A stretch of 32,850 bases of DNA, taken from Methanomassiliicoccaceae archaeon. GTDB taxonomy: Archaea; Thermoplasmatota; Thermoplasmata; Methanomassiliicoccales; Methanomethylophilaceae. The notes under the pieces were generated by a model. It was not told where the DNA came from, ran no database searches, and was given only the letters and a program-made list of their open reading frames with translations. Shown one piece after another: positions 7,124 to 14,104 of this stretch. The position numbers were made by a program, and so were the translations under genes. The stretch lies in NCBI GenBank assembly GCA_003555025.1, contig PWHV01000029.1, positions 1 through 32,850 of the forward strand, written 5' to 3'. The stretch's first letter is position 1. Every line of letters begins with the position of its first letter.

Positions 7124-7285
7124 ATGGCAAAGGAGAGAAAGATGGAGCGGAGGTTCCAATGCCTCAAATGCTACAAGACGTTCAAGGACGAGCAGAAGGC
7201 GTTGGACTGTTGCAAATCCATCACCCAATCCTGGTACACCAATTATGAGAAGTGGGGCCGCCACAACTGGCTCCTCGGCCGCTAG
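7124..7285 (+). CDS. Small Cys-rich protein, possible zinc finger (53 residues)
   Basis: Starts MAKERKMERRFQCLKCYKTF and ends WLLGR. Cysteines at 13, 16, 29 and 30 (CLKC, then DCC) could bind one zinc ion, although the second pair is adjacent rather than CxxC. The second half is aromatic and basic (WYTNYEKWGRHNW). Basic residues and a metal site suggest nucleic-acid binding, but I recognise no family. Reality is supported by a TATA box at leaderless spacing, by codon use like its neighbours, and by a stop that overlaps the facing gene stop (CTAG, 7282-7285), the pattern seen at other convergent ends here. Confidence 0.65.
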   Translation: MAKERKMERRFQCLKCYKTFKDEQKALDCCKSITQSWYTNYEKWGRHNWLLGR

Positions 7286-7842
7286 GCCAAGATCCAGAAC
7301 GTGAGGGCGATCCCCGCCAGGGGCAGCACTATCATCGAAAAGTCGTCATCGATGCTCTTCAGCTTAAGGCCCTCAACCCATATCGCCAGCGCGGTGGCCG
7401 CCACCGCCGCCGCTATGACATGGGCATGCACGCCGAAGTACCATGACATCGACCCCGCGGCGAGCAGGAAGTAGACCAGCGTCGGCAGCGAGGGATTCAG
7501 CCTCGAGGACCGCAGGCGCAGTTCCCCGATGAGGGGGTCCACCAGACCCACGCCCAGGAACACCGGCATCGTCCATCCCAACGGGAAGAACGGCAGCGTC
7601 AGCACCGCCGCCAGCGTGAACCAGGCGGCCGCCGACATGCGGTGCTTCTCGTAGTCGCGCATACCCAGTATCTCCGGCTTGGCCCACAGCCGCCACGCCT
7701 CGAAGGCGAACACCGCGGCGGCGGCGGAGAAAAGCACGGCGTCCTTGGGGACGCCCAGCAACGCCTCCGGGAGCAGATAGTAGACCAGGAAAACGGGGGC
7801 GCTGATGTGCACCGCCCTCCTCACCAGATGCCCCCTGTCCAT
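7282..7842 (-). CDS. Multi-pass membrane protein, SEC59/phytol kinase-like
   Basis: 186 residues with about five or six hydrophobic segments. The N-terminal RRAVHISAPV and C-terminal VEGLKLKSIDDDFSMIVLPL match the ends of the dolichol kinase/phytol kinase/CTP-transferase superfamily, where E and DDN residues near the C-terminus are conserved. The usual central GD-x-A motif is replaced by VDPLIGELRL, so activity is uncertain. A role in polyprenol or archaeal lipid metabolism is plausible. Start is ATG 7842; TAG stop overlaps the small Cys protein gene. Confidence 0.65.
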   Translation of the reverse strand: MDRGHLVRRAVHISAPVFLVYYLLPEALLGVPKDAVLFSAAAAVFAFEAWRLWAKPEILGMRDYEKHRMSAAAWFTLAAVLTLPFFPLGWTMPVFLGVGLVDPLIGELRLRSSRLNPSLPTLVYFLLAAGSMSWYFGVHAHVIAAAVAATALAIWVEGLKLKSIDDDFSMIVLPLAGIALTFWILA

Positions 7843-7930
7843 GAGTCGCTATACCCGCAGGGCGCAAAAACCTTTTCCCGCTGGAATCATTGATATATTG
7901 TCAAGGCTTTTTTTCCCAGTAGGTGAGGCC

Positions 7931-8248
7931 ATGGACTCGGAAGGCTCGTTGTTAAGCAAGCTATCGGCGGAGATTGAGCTGTTGGAGCGGCATGTGATGA
8001 TGCTGCGGACGCTGCGGCGGAACGAGCCAATGGGCATCATACGGCTCTCCGAGCAGCTCTCCCTCCCGCAGCACAAGGTCCGCTACTCACTCCGCATCCT
8101 GGAGAAGGAGGGGCTGATCGTGCCTTCGCCCGACGGCGCCATGACCACCGACTCCTACCAGGATTTCCTCGCCGAGTTGGAGGGTTTCCTGGAGGCCTTT
8201 TCGCGCCGGGCCGAGGAGCTGCGTGGCAGTCTGGCGGACAGGACGTAA
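7931..8248 (+). CDS. Small winged-helix transcriptional regulator
   Basis: 105 residues. A short helix (LLSKLSAEIELLERHVMML) leads into a helix-turn-helix (GIIRLSEQLSLPQHKVRYSL) and wing (LEKEGLIVPSPDG), followed by a C-terminal helix likely used for dimerisation. The frame is open further upstream, but AGGTGAGG directly before ATG 7931 fixes the start. A TATA-like stretch TGATATATT lies about 35-40 bases upstream. Targets unknown; it stands alone between a membrane protein gene and tRNA-Asn. Confidence 0.82.
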   Translation: MDSEGSLLSKLSAEIELLERHVMMLRTLRRNEPMGIIRLSEQLSLPQHKVRYSLRILEKEGLIVPSPDGAMTTDSYQDFLAELEGFLEAFSRRAEELRGSLADRT

Positions 8249-8251
8249 CCC

Positions 8252-8260
8252 TTTAATATG
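8252..8260 (+). promoter_or_regulatory. TATA box for tRNA-Asn
   Basis: TTTAATATG lies about 30 bases before the first tRNA base at 8287. Confidence 0.5.
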
Positions 8261-8286
8261 AGCGCCCTATTTGCTGAATATCACCT

Positions 8287-8359
8287 GCCGTCGTAGCTCA
8301 GTTGGTAGAGCGTGTGACTGTTAATCACAAGGTCCACGGTTCGAGCCCGTGCGACGGCG
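8287..8359 (+). tRNA. tRNA-Asn (anticodon GTT)
   Basis: The acceptor arm GCCGTCG (8287-8293) pairs with CGACGGC (8352-8358), with discriminator G at 8359 and an encoded CCA at 8360-8362. The anticodon stem TGTGA/TCACA encloses CTGTTAA, giving anticodon GTT at 8320-8322. The D-arm (GCTC/GAGC) and T-arm (CACGG, TTCGAGC, CCGTG) are complete. There is no intron. It has its own TATA box. Confidence 0.97.
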
Positions 8360-8481
8360 CCATCCCCCTCTTCTCGACTTAACAATTATTACGGCAAATC
8401 AAATATATCTGTATCGCCATGCTCCGCATCAACCCCTTGCCAAACCCCCTTCCAAAATTTTTTCTTAGCTAGCGGCGAAAA

Positions 8482-8490
8482 CTATATATC
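8482..8490 (+). promoter_or_regulatory. TATA box and BRE for the CAT-anticodon tRNA
   Basis: CTATATATC lies about 30 bases before the tRNA start at 8516, preceded by a purine-rich GCGAAAA that suits a TFB recognition element. The gap 8363-8515 also holds a second TATA-like site (8402-8408) and a T run (8458-8463), but no convincing gene. Confidence 0.55.
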
Positions 8491-8515
8491 TTCTGGCAAA
8501 ATAACCACCGTGCAC

Positions 8516-8589
8516 GGGCCTGTAGCTTAGTCTGGCGGAGCGTCTGGCTCATAACCCGATGGTCGTCGGTTCAAATCCGGCCAGGCCCA
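8516..8589 (+). tRNA. tRNA with CAT anticodon, elongator Met or Ile2
   Basis: The acceptor GGGCCTG (8516-8522) pairs with CAGGCCC (8582-8588), discriminator is A 8589, and CCA is encoded at 8590-8592. The loop CTCATAA gives anticodon CAT at 8550-8552. The T-stem GTCGG/CCGGC has one G-U pair. The anticodon stem TCTGG/CCCGA has a T-C mismatch at its third pair (8545 with 8557). It lacks the G-C triplet of initiator tRNA, so it is not an initiator. CAT can also belong to tRNA-Ile2 after agmatidine modification by TiaS; sequence alone does not let me choose. Confidence 0.9.
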
Positions 8590-8698
8590 CCACCCTCTTT
8601 TCCCCCATCCCGGCGGCCCTGGTTCGGCAAAAGTGTTTTCAGGCCGTAATGCGGAGACTTTGCCGTGGCCCGCTGACGGGCCGCAGGAGACCGGCTTC

Positions 8699-9721
8699 AT
8701 GGACATGAAAGAGAGGCTGATGGCCGCCCTCGACGGCGAGAAGGTGGACAGACCACCCTGCGCCAGCCCGTTGCAGACCGGCACCTTGGACCTTATGGAG
8801 GCGTCCGGCGCCTGGTGGCCGGAGGCCCACCGGGACGCGGGGAAGATGGCGAGGCTGGCGCTGGCGGCCCACACCGTGGCCGGCATCGAGAGCGTCCGCG
8901 TTCCTTTCGATGTTTCCATGGACGCCTCGGCCTTCGGCGCCGTCACCGGCATGGAGACGGTGAAGCGCCACCCGGCGATATTGGAGCGGCCCATGACCAC
9001 CGAGGAGGAGCTGCGCGCCGCCTCGGTGCCCGACCCTCTCGCCGATGGGCGGGCGCCGGCGGTGCTGGGCGCGCTGGAGGAGCTCTCCCCTCAGCTTGAC
9101 GGGGTGCCGTTGATCTTCGCCACCGTCTCCCCTTTCATGCTCGCCTGCCAGCTGCGGGGTGACGAGATGGCCATCATGGACGTGGCCTATGACCCTGACT
9201 TCCTCAAGGGCATCCTGGACATCGCCGCCCGCTGGAACATCGAGTTCTCCCGCGCCGCCATCGCCGCCGGGGCGGACGTGGTGACCATGGTTGACGCCAC
9301 CTCCTCGGGCACCATACTGAGCCCGCAGCAGTACGCCGAGTTCGCCCTCCCTTACCAGAAGAGGGTGGCGGCCGCCGTCGCGGCGGAGGGCGGCAGGTCG
9401 GTGCTGCACATCTGCGGCGAGACCCATCAGAACCTGGCGCTCATGGCCGAGGTGGGCGCCGACGGCATCAGCGTCGACCAGGTGATGGACATCGCCTGGG
9501 TGGCGGAGAGGCTCCGCGGCGTCTGCGCCGCCCTGGGCAACGTCAGCCCCACCACCACGCTGCTGAGCGGGTCGCCCGCCGAGGTGAAGGCCGAGGTGGG
9601 GCGCTGCATCGACGCGGGGACGGACGTGGTGTGTCCGGGGTGCGGCTTCGCCTCCGAGACTCCGCTGGCGAACATGAGGGCGATGACGGAGGCCGCGCTC
9701 GATCGGGCTAGGGGGGCGTGA
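8699..9721 (+). CDS. Methylcobamide:coenzyme M methyltransferase, MtaA/MtbA family
   Basis: Zinc enzyme that moves a methyl group from a corrinoid protein to coenzyme M, making methyl-CoM in methylotrophic methanogenesis. 340 residues in the uroporphyrinogen decarboxylase fold. The zinc ligands are visible: His237 and Cys239 in HICG, and Cys315 in CPGCG. The N-terminus KERLMAALDGEKVDRPP and the early QTGTLDLMEASGAWWPEAH match MtaA closely, which favours MtaA/MtbA over true UroD. AGGAGA about 9 bases before ATG 8699 supports this start. No corrinoid protein or substrate-specific methyltransferase lies nearby, so methanol versus methylamine use is open. The HdrD-like gene follows. Confidence 0.88.
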   Translation: MDMKERLMAALDGEKVDRPPCASPLQTGTLDLMEASGAWWPEAHRDAGKMARLALAAHTVAGIESVRVPFDVSMDASAFGAVTGMETVKRHPAILERPMTTEEELRAASVPDPLADGRAPAVLGALEELSPQLDGVPLIFATVSPFMLACQLRGDEMAIMDVAYDPDFLKGILDIAARWNIEFSRAAIAAGADVVTMVDATSSGTILSPQQYAEFALPYQKRVAAAVAAEGGRSVLHICGETHQNLALMAEVGADGISVDQVMDIAWVAERLRGVCAALGNVSPTTTLLSGSPAEVKAEVGRCIDAGTDVVCPGCGFASETPLANMRAMTEAALDRARGA

Positions 9722-9759
9722 GCGGCGCCGGCGGAGTATAGCCAGACCGTCACTGGGAT

Positions 9760-9773
9760 AAAATTAAATATAC
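9760..9773 (+). promoter_or_regulatory. TATA box for the HdrD-like gene
   Basis: AAAATTAAATATAC is a strong AT-rich element in the GC-rich gap 9722-9859. It predicts a transcript start near 9795-9800, leaving a leader of about 60 bases that ends with GAGGTG (9849-9854), a Shine-Dalgarno for ATG 9860. Confidence 0.55.
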
Positions 9774-9803
9774 TGGTACCCTGTTAAGTACGATTTCACA
9801 ATC

Positions 9804-9860
9804 ATGGGTCTCCATGAACAGGATGGCCCGTTCACTACAAGGAAGCCTGAGGTGTCCTGA
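9804..9860 (+). CDS. Possible leader peptide (18 residues) coupled to the HdrD-like gene
   Basis: MGLHEQDGPFTTRKPEVS starts a few bases after the predicted transcript start, so it could be read leaderlessly. Its TGA stop (9858-9860) overlaps the ATG of the HdrD-like gene as TGATG. Position and coupling are suggestive, but an open frame this short is expected by chance fairly often. Confidence 0.25.
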   Translation: MGLHEQDGPFTTRKPEVS

Positions 9861-11026
9861 TGGGAAACATGCCGCGAATCCAAAAGGAGATGTTAGCCTG
9901 TCTCCAGTGTGGTTATTGCATCGATGTGTGCGAGGCCCATGCGCAGACCCCGTGGGAGTCGGTGACCCCCCGCGGTAAGATCTATTACCTGACTCAACTG
10001 GACAAGAAGAACCCCATGGACCGCCTGTTGGGCCGCAAGGTGGAGCTGAGCGACGAGTTCGTGGAGGCGATGTACAAATGCACCGGCTGCGGCAGCTGCG
10101 AGACGGTGTGCCACGCCAACATCGAGCTGGTCGAGTTCTGGGAGAAGGTCCGTGACTGGATGGTGGAGGAGGGCGCCGGCCCCATGCCCGCCCATTCCAA
10201 GCTCAAGGAGCGCATCGCCCAGGGACGCAACCCCTACGGGGAGCCCCCTTCAGAGAGGGACGCGTGGTGGCCGGAGGAGGTCCCCCGCGAGGAGATCCCC
10301 GACGTCATATTCTTCGCCGGCTGCACCGGCTCGTACCGCATGCAGGACATCGCCCAGGCGGGCGTGGAGGTGCTGAACCGCGCCGGCGTCAAGCTCAACT
10401 GCCTCGGCCCGGACGAATGGTGCTGCACCTCGCCCGCGCTCAGGACGGGGCATAGGGACACCACCATGACAGCATCCAACGAGGTTGTGGACGCCGCCGA
10501 CTCCATGGGCGCCAAGGACATGGTGATGACCTGCGCCGGATGCTACAAGACGGTGAAGAAGGACTTCGGCCGCTTCTACTCCAAGACATCCCAGGACGTC
10601 AACCACTTCACCCAGTACGTGGAGCAGCTGATCAAGGACAAGAAGCTCAAGCTGACCGGCAAGCTCGAAGCAAAGGTCACCTACCACGACCCCTGCCACC
10701 TGGGGAGGCACGCCGGCGTCTACGACGCGCCGCGCAACATACTCAAGAAGATCAAGGGGCTGGAGTTCGTGGAGATGGAGCGCAGCAAGGAGAGTTCCCG
10801 CTGCTGCGGCGCCGGCGGCGGCTACAAGAGCGCCTTCAACGAATTCGCCGTGAACGTGGCGGCGGAGAGGGTGCGCGACGCCGAGGAGGTAGGCGCCGAG
10901 ATAATCGCCACCGCCTGCCCGTTCTGCGTCCTCAACCTGAAACAGGGCGCCAAGAAGATCGGCTCCTCCGTCAAGGTCATGGACATCTCGCAGCTACTGC
11001 TGCAGGTCACCGGCCCGGTGGAGTGA
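9860..11026 (+). CDS. hdrD: HdrD-like heterodisulfide reductase subunit
   Basis: 388 residues. Two [4Fe-4S] motifs come first (Cys14/17/20/24 and Cys74/77/80/84). Two cysteine-rich CCG domains follow. The first runs from FFAGCTGSYR through CCTSP to CAGCYK; the second from HDPCHLGRH through RCCGAGGGY to CPFCVLN. These domains bind the noncubane clusters that reduce CoM-S-S-CoB. Methanomassiliicoccales carry HdrD and are thought to couple it to an Fpo-like complex. Glycolate or lactate oxidase iron-sulfur subunits share the layout, but no flavin subunit is adjacent and the methyltransferase is just upstream. Shine-Dalgarno GAGGTG supports ATG 9860. Confidence 0.85.
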   Translation: MGNMPRIQKEMLACLQCGYCIDVCEAHAQTPWESVTPRGKIYYLTQLDKKNPMDRLLGRKVELSDEFVEAMYKCTGCGSCETVCHANIELVEFWEKVRDWMVEEGAGPMPAHSKLKERIAQGRNPYGEPPSERDAWWPEEVPREEIPDVIFFAGCTGSYRMQDIAQAGVEVLNRAGVKLNCLGPDEWCCTSPALRTGHRDTTMTASNEVVDAADSMGAKDMVMTCAGCYKTVKKDFGRFYSKTSQDVNHFTQYVEQLIKDKKLKLTGKLEAKVTYHDPCHLGRHAGVYDAPRNILKKIKGLEFVEMERSKESSRCCGAGGGYKSAFNEFAVNVAAERVRDAEEVGAEIIATACPFCVLNLKQGAKKIGSSVKVMDISQLLLQVTGPVE

Positions 11027-11095
11027 GCCCCTCAACCCTCTTCCCACTCTTTCACACACAAAGCTTAATCGTTGCCTGAGGGGCATATAGGCGTG

Positions 11096-12813
11096 ATGCT
11101 CACCGAGCGCCAGCGGTACATCCTCAAGCAGCTACGCCGACGTATGGCGCACCTGATCAACGCCGACTTCCACGACTACCTGCGGAAATGGATACCGCTG
11201 GCGGTCGCGGTGGGCGTGGCCGGAGGGCTGTTCTCGGTGGCCTTCCAGCTGATGATCGACGCGGTCTGGACCGCCTCCTACGGCAGCCCGCCCCCCGCCA
11301 CCTGGTGTTCCTCCTCCCCGCCCTGGGAGGCCTGGTCGCCGGCCTGCTGCTCACCCGCTTCCCCCAGGGCAGAGGCTTCGGCAACGACGCGGTCATCGAT
11401 TCCATCCACCACCATGGCGGGAGGATAAAATGGTACATGGCGCCGGTGACGCTGGTGGCTTCCGCGCTCACCATCGGCTCCGGCGGCAGCGCCGGCAGGG
11501 AAGGTCCTTCGGCGCTGATCGGCGCCAGCGTCGCCTCCACCGTCGGCGCCCGCGTTAGGCTGAGCCGCTCCGACATGCGGATACTGCTCATCGCCGGCAC
11601 TGCCGCCTGCCTCTCGGCGCTCTTCAAGGCCCCGCTGGGCTGCGCAGTTTTCGCTTTGGAGGTGCCCTACAAGAACGACATGGAGTCCAGTGCCGCCATA
11701 CCTTCGTTGATGGCCAGCGTGGTGGCCTATCTGGTGGCGGTGCCGGTCTTCGGCCTCGGGCCGTACATGGACGTCCCCGACCTGGCCTTCGGCTTCGATG
11801 CCGGCTCCCTGCTCTTCGTGGCGCTGGTGGGCGTCGCCGCCGGGGTGCTGGGCGTCCTGTTCATACTGGTGTTCCGCCTGGTGCGGCGGCTGTTCTCCTC
11901 CCTGCGGGGACCGTTCTACGCCAAGGTGGCGCTGGGGGGTCTGCTCACCGGGCTGGTTGGGCTCATCGCACCGGAGGTGCTCGGCCTGGGGGAGGACACC
12001 GTGGAGACGCTGGTGAGCGGGGGGACGATGGCCCTCAGCGTGCTCCTGCTGCTGCTGGCTATGAAGCTGCTCGCCACCGTCTTCACCATCGGCTCGGGCG
12101 GTTGCGGCGGCGTCTTCTTCCCCTCGCTGTTCATGGGGGGGTTGCTGGGTGCGCTGATGGCGTCCCTCTTCGGCCTGTCGGGAGGGGGACTGTACGTGGT
12201 GGTGGGAATGGGAGCGATGATGGCGGCGGTCACCAAGACCCCCATAGCGGCGCCGATTCTGATCACCGAGATGGTGGGGGGTTACGCCCTGATAATACCG
12301 GTCATAATCGGCTCCGCTTTGGCTTACATCGTGAGCGGGGACTACAGCCTCTACGACCGGCAGCTCACCCGCCGCTCTTTCGCCTTCGACATCAGCACCC
12401 TCAGCAACGTCCGCGTCCGCGACATGATGAGCTCGCCCGTGGCCACCGTGTACCAGGATTTCACGCTGCAGGAGGCCGCCGAGCGGGTCCGCGGCCTCGA
12501 CCATTACGTGTACCCGGTGGTCGACGATCACGGCCGCGCGGTCGGCCAGGTGGCCGGGGATGTCATAGAGCACAGGGCGGAAAGGGAGCCGGAAAAGCCG
12601 GTCAAGGCTGTGATGCGCTACAGCATGCAGAAGGTGCCCGCCGACATGGAGGGGGTGGACGCCTTCGAGCTGATGAACGCCGCTTACACCCCCCAGGCAG
12701 TGAGGATGATGGTGGTGGACCCCGAGGACGACGAGACCGTGGTGGGAATACTGGCGAGGGCCGACGTGCTCATGTGGCTGGAGAAGCTGGACGAGAGGCA
12801 CCACCAGTACTGA
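11096..12813 (+). CDS. ClC chloride channel/antiporter with two CBS domains (one frameshift)
   Basis: The N-terminus (MLTERQRYILKQ, then IPLAVAVGVAGGLFSVAF) is in one frame up to about 11290. The rest, from about HLVFLLPALGGLVAG, is in the -1 frame. Adding one C to the C6 run at 11291-11296 restores a single protein. ClC motifs follow: GFGNDAVI, GREGP (11494-11508, with the gating glutamate that favours Cl-/H+ exchange), and GVFFP (12109-12123). Two C-terminal CBS domains begin near VRDMMSSPVATV and VKAVMRYSM and may bind adenine nucleotides. Start ATG 11096 has a weak ribosome site but a TATA-like AAGCTTAAT about 30 bases upstream. A sequencing indel is the simplest explanation; a real null allele is possible. 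Confidence 0.88.
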
Positions 12814-12827
12814 CCGCCTGGCCGGCA

Positions 12828-12836
12828 AATTATATT
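12828..12836 (+). promoter_or_regulatory. TATA box for the glycosyltransferase gene
   Basis: ATTATATTA predicts a transcript start near 12858. That would make ATG 12859 leaderless, or give ATG 12904 a leader of about 45 bases. Confidence 0.45.
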
Positions 12837-12903
12837 ACATCGTAAAGCGTCAACAGCCATGCCCTGCCTTTGCACGCGGGGAGGTTTCGTTGGTGTGGTG
12901 CGG

Positions 12904-14040
12904 ATGAACGGCGATGAGGAAAGGACCATCTGCATCATCTCCTCGGTGGAGGAGCCCAGCTTGGCCGGCGTGGTGCCGGTGCGGGACATGGTCAGGATCC
13001 TGCTGCACACCCACGGCCACGTTCTGCTGGCGACCTCCAGCGGCCTGGTGGCCGCCCTCGAGGGCACCCCGGGCCTCGAGGTCCATGCAATCGACCGGGC
13101 CAGCGGCGGCCTGCCCGCCCGGCTGGCCCGTTACCTACTGTCCCAGTTGCGCAACGCGCGCATCATGGTCTCGCATTGGAACGAAGTTGACGATTGGCTG
13201 TTCTTCGTCGGCGGCGACACCCAGACCCTGCCGGCCGTCCTGGCCAAGATATCCGGCCGGCCGGCCTACCAGCTCTTCGGGGCCGCCTCCAAGCGGACCT
13301 TCCGCTCCTACGGCGCGTCGCCGCTGATGGTTGCGATGCTCAGCATGGCATCGAGGCTCAACTGCGCGCTCGCCGACCGCATCGTCGTGTATTCCAAGAG
13401 CGGCATCAAGGACTACGGCCTGGAGCCGTTCGCGCACAAGACCGCGGTGAGGTCGCGCCACATCGTGGACGACGAGCAGTTCCGCCCCCAGGCCCGCATC
13501 GGCGACCGTCCCCTGGAAATCGGATACATGGCCCGCCTGGCGCCAGAGAAGGGGATACTGGAGTTCGTGGAATCGCTGCCCGGGATATTGGAAGGGGAAC
13601 CTGACTGCGGCGTGAGGATAATGGGCACCGGGGAGCTGGAGCCGCGGGTCAAGGGCATGCTCGGAGAGATGGGCCTTGAAGAGAGGGTGGAGCTGAGCGG
13701 CTGGGCCCCGCACGGGGAGATGCCACGGCACCTCAACAGCATCCGCCTGTTGATAATCCCCTCGCACACCGAGGGGCTGCCCAACGTCATGCTGGAAGCC
13801 ATGGCCTGCGGCACCGCCGTGCTCGCCAGCGACGTGGGCGCGGTGCCGGAGGTCATCCGTGATGGCGAGACCGGCTACCTGATGCGGGGGAACGGGCCGG
13901 CCACCATAGCCGCGCGGGCGCTGGAGGCGCTGCGCGACCCCCGCCTGGAGGAGGTGGCCGCCGCCGGCGGGGACCTGGTGCGCCGCGAGTACCGCTTCGA
14001 GGTGCAGGCGGAGAAATGGCGAAGCCTCTTCCAGGACTGA
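12904..14040 (+). CDS. GT4-family glycosyltransferase
   Basis: 378 residues from ATG 12904. The C-terminal Rossmann domain has the GT4 signature: RLAPEKGILEFVESLPGIL, MGTGELEPRVKGML, and the E-x7-E element in SHTEGLPNVMLEAMACG. It transfers a sugar from a nucleotide donor while retaining configuration; the acceptor is unknown. There are no membrane helices, so it is probably cytoplasmic. An in-frame ATG at 12859 would add MPCLCTRGGFVGVVR, which does not look like a GT4 N-terminus, but the TATA box spacing would make that start leaderless, so the start is open. It is alone between the ClC and Lhr genes. Confidence 0.88.
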   Translation: MNGDEERTICIISSVEEPSLAGVVPVRDMVRILLHTHGHVLLATSSGLVAALEGTPGLEVHAIDRASGGLPARLARYLLSQLRNARIMVSHWNEVDDWLFFVGGDTQTLPAVLAKISGRPAYQLFGAASKRTFRSYGASPLMVAMLSMASRLNCALADRIVVYSKSGIKDYGLEPFAHKTAVRSRHIVDDEQFRPQARIGDRPLEIGYMARLAPEKGILEFVESLPGILEGEPDCGVRIMGTGELEPRVKGMLGEMGLEERVELSGWAPHGEMPRHLNSIRLLIIPSHTEGLPNVMLEAMACGTAVLASDVGAVPEVIRDGETGYLMRGNGPATIAARALEALRDPRLEEVAAAGGDLVRREYRFEVQAEKWRSLFQD

Positions 14041-14071
14041 GTGGCACCACCGTTCGGGGCGCTTCGACATC

Positions 14072-14079
14072 TTTAATAA
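14072..14079 (+). promoter_or_regulatory. TATA box for lhr
   Basis: TTTAATAA lies about 29 bases before ATG 14105, the leaderless spacing. Confidence 0.5.
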
Positions 14080-14104
14080 CATCCTCGCTCTGGAAACCGG
14101 GCCG

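Noticed and set aside
8419-8472. 17-codon open frame between the tRNA genes
   Set aside because: It starts too close to the TATA-like site, has no ribosome site, and encodes a Pro/Leu-rich peptide without features.
8699-9721. Uroporphyrinogen decarboxylase of heme synthesis
   Set aside because: The His-x-Cys and later Cys zinc ligands and the MtaA-like N-terminus mark the CoM methyltransferase branch of the same fold.
9860-11026. Glycolate or lactate oxidase iron-sulfur subunit
   Set aside because: The layout is shared, but no flavin subunit is adjacent and the context is methanogenic, so HdrD fits better.
11285-11300. Programmed -1 frameshifting in the ClC gene
   Set aside because: The C run can slip, but ClC proteins are not known to need recoding, the shift lies early in the protein, and I see no stimulatory structure. 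A one-base loss is simpler.
11278-12828. Long open frame antisense to the ClC gene
   Set aside because: It is low-complexity in His, Gln, Glu and Gly, lacks any domain pattern, and is a by-product of GC-rich third positions in the real gene.
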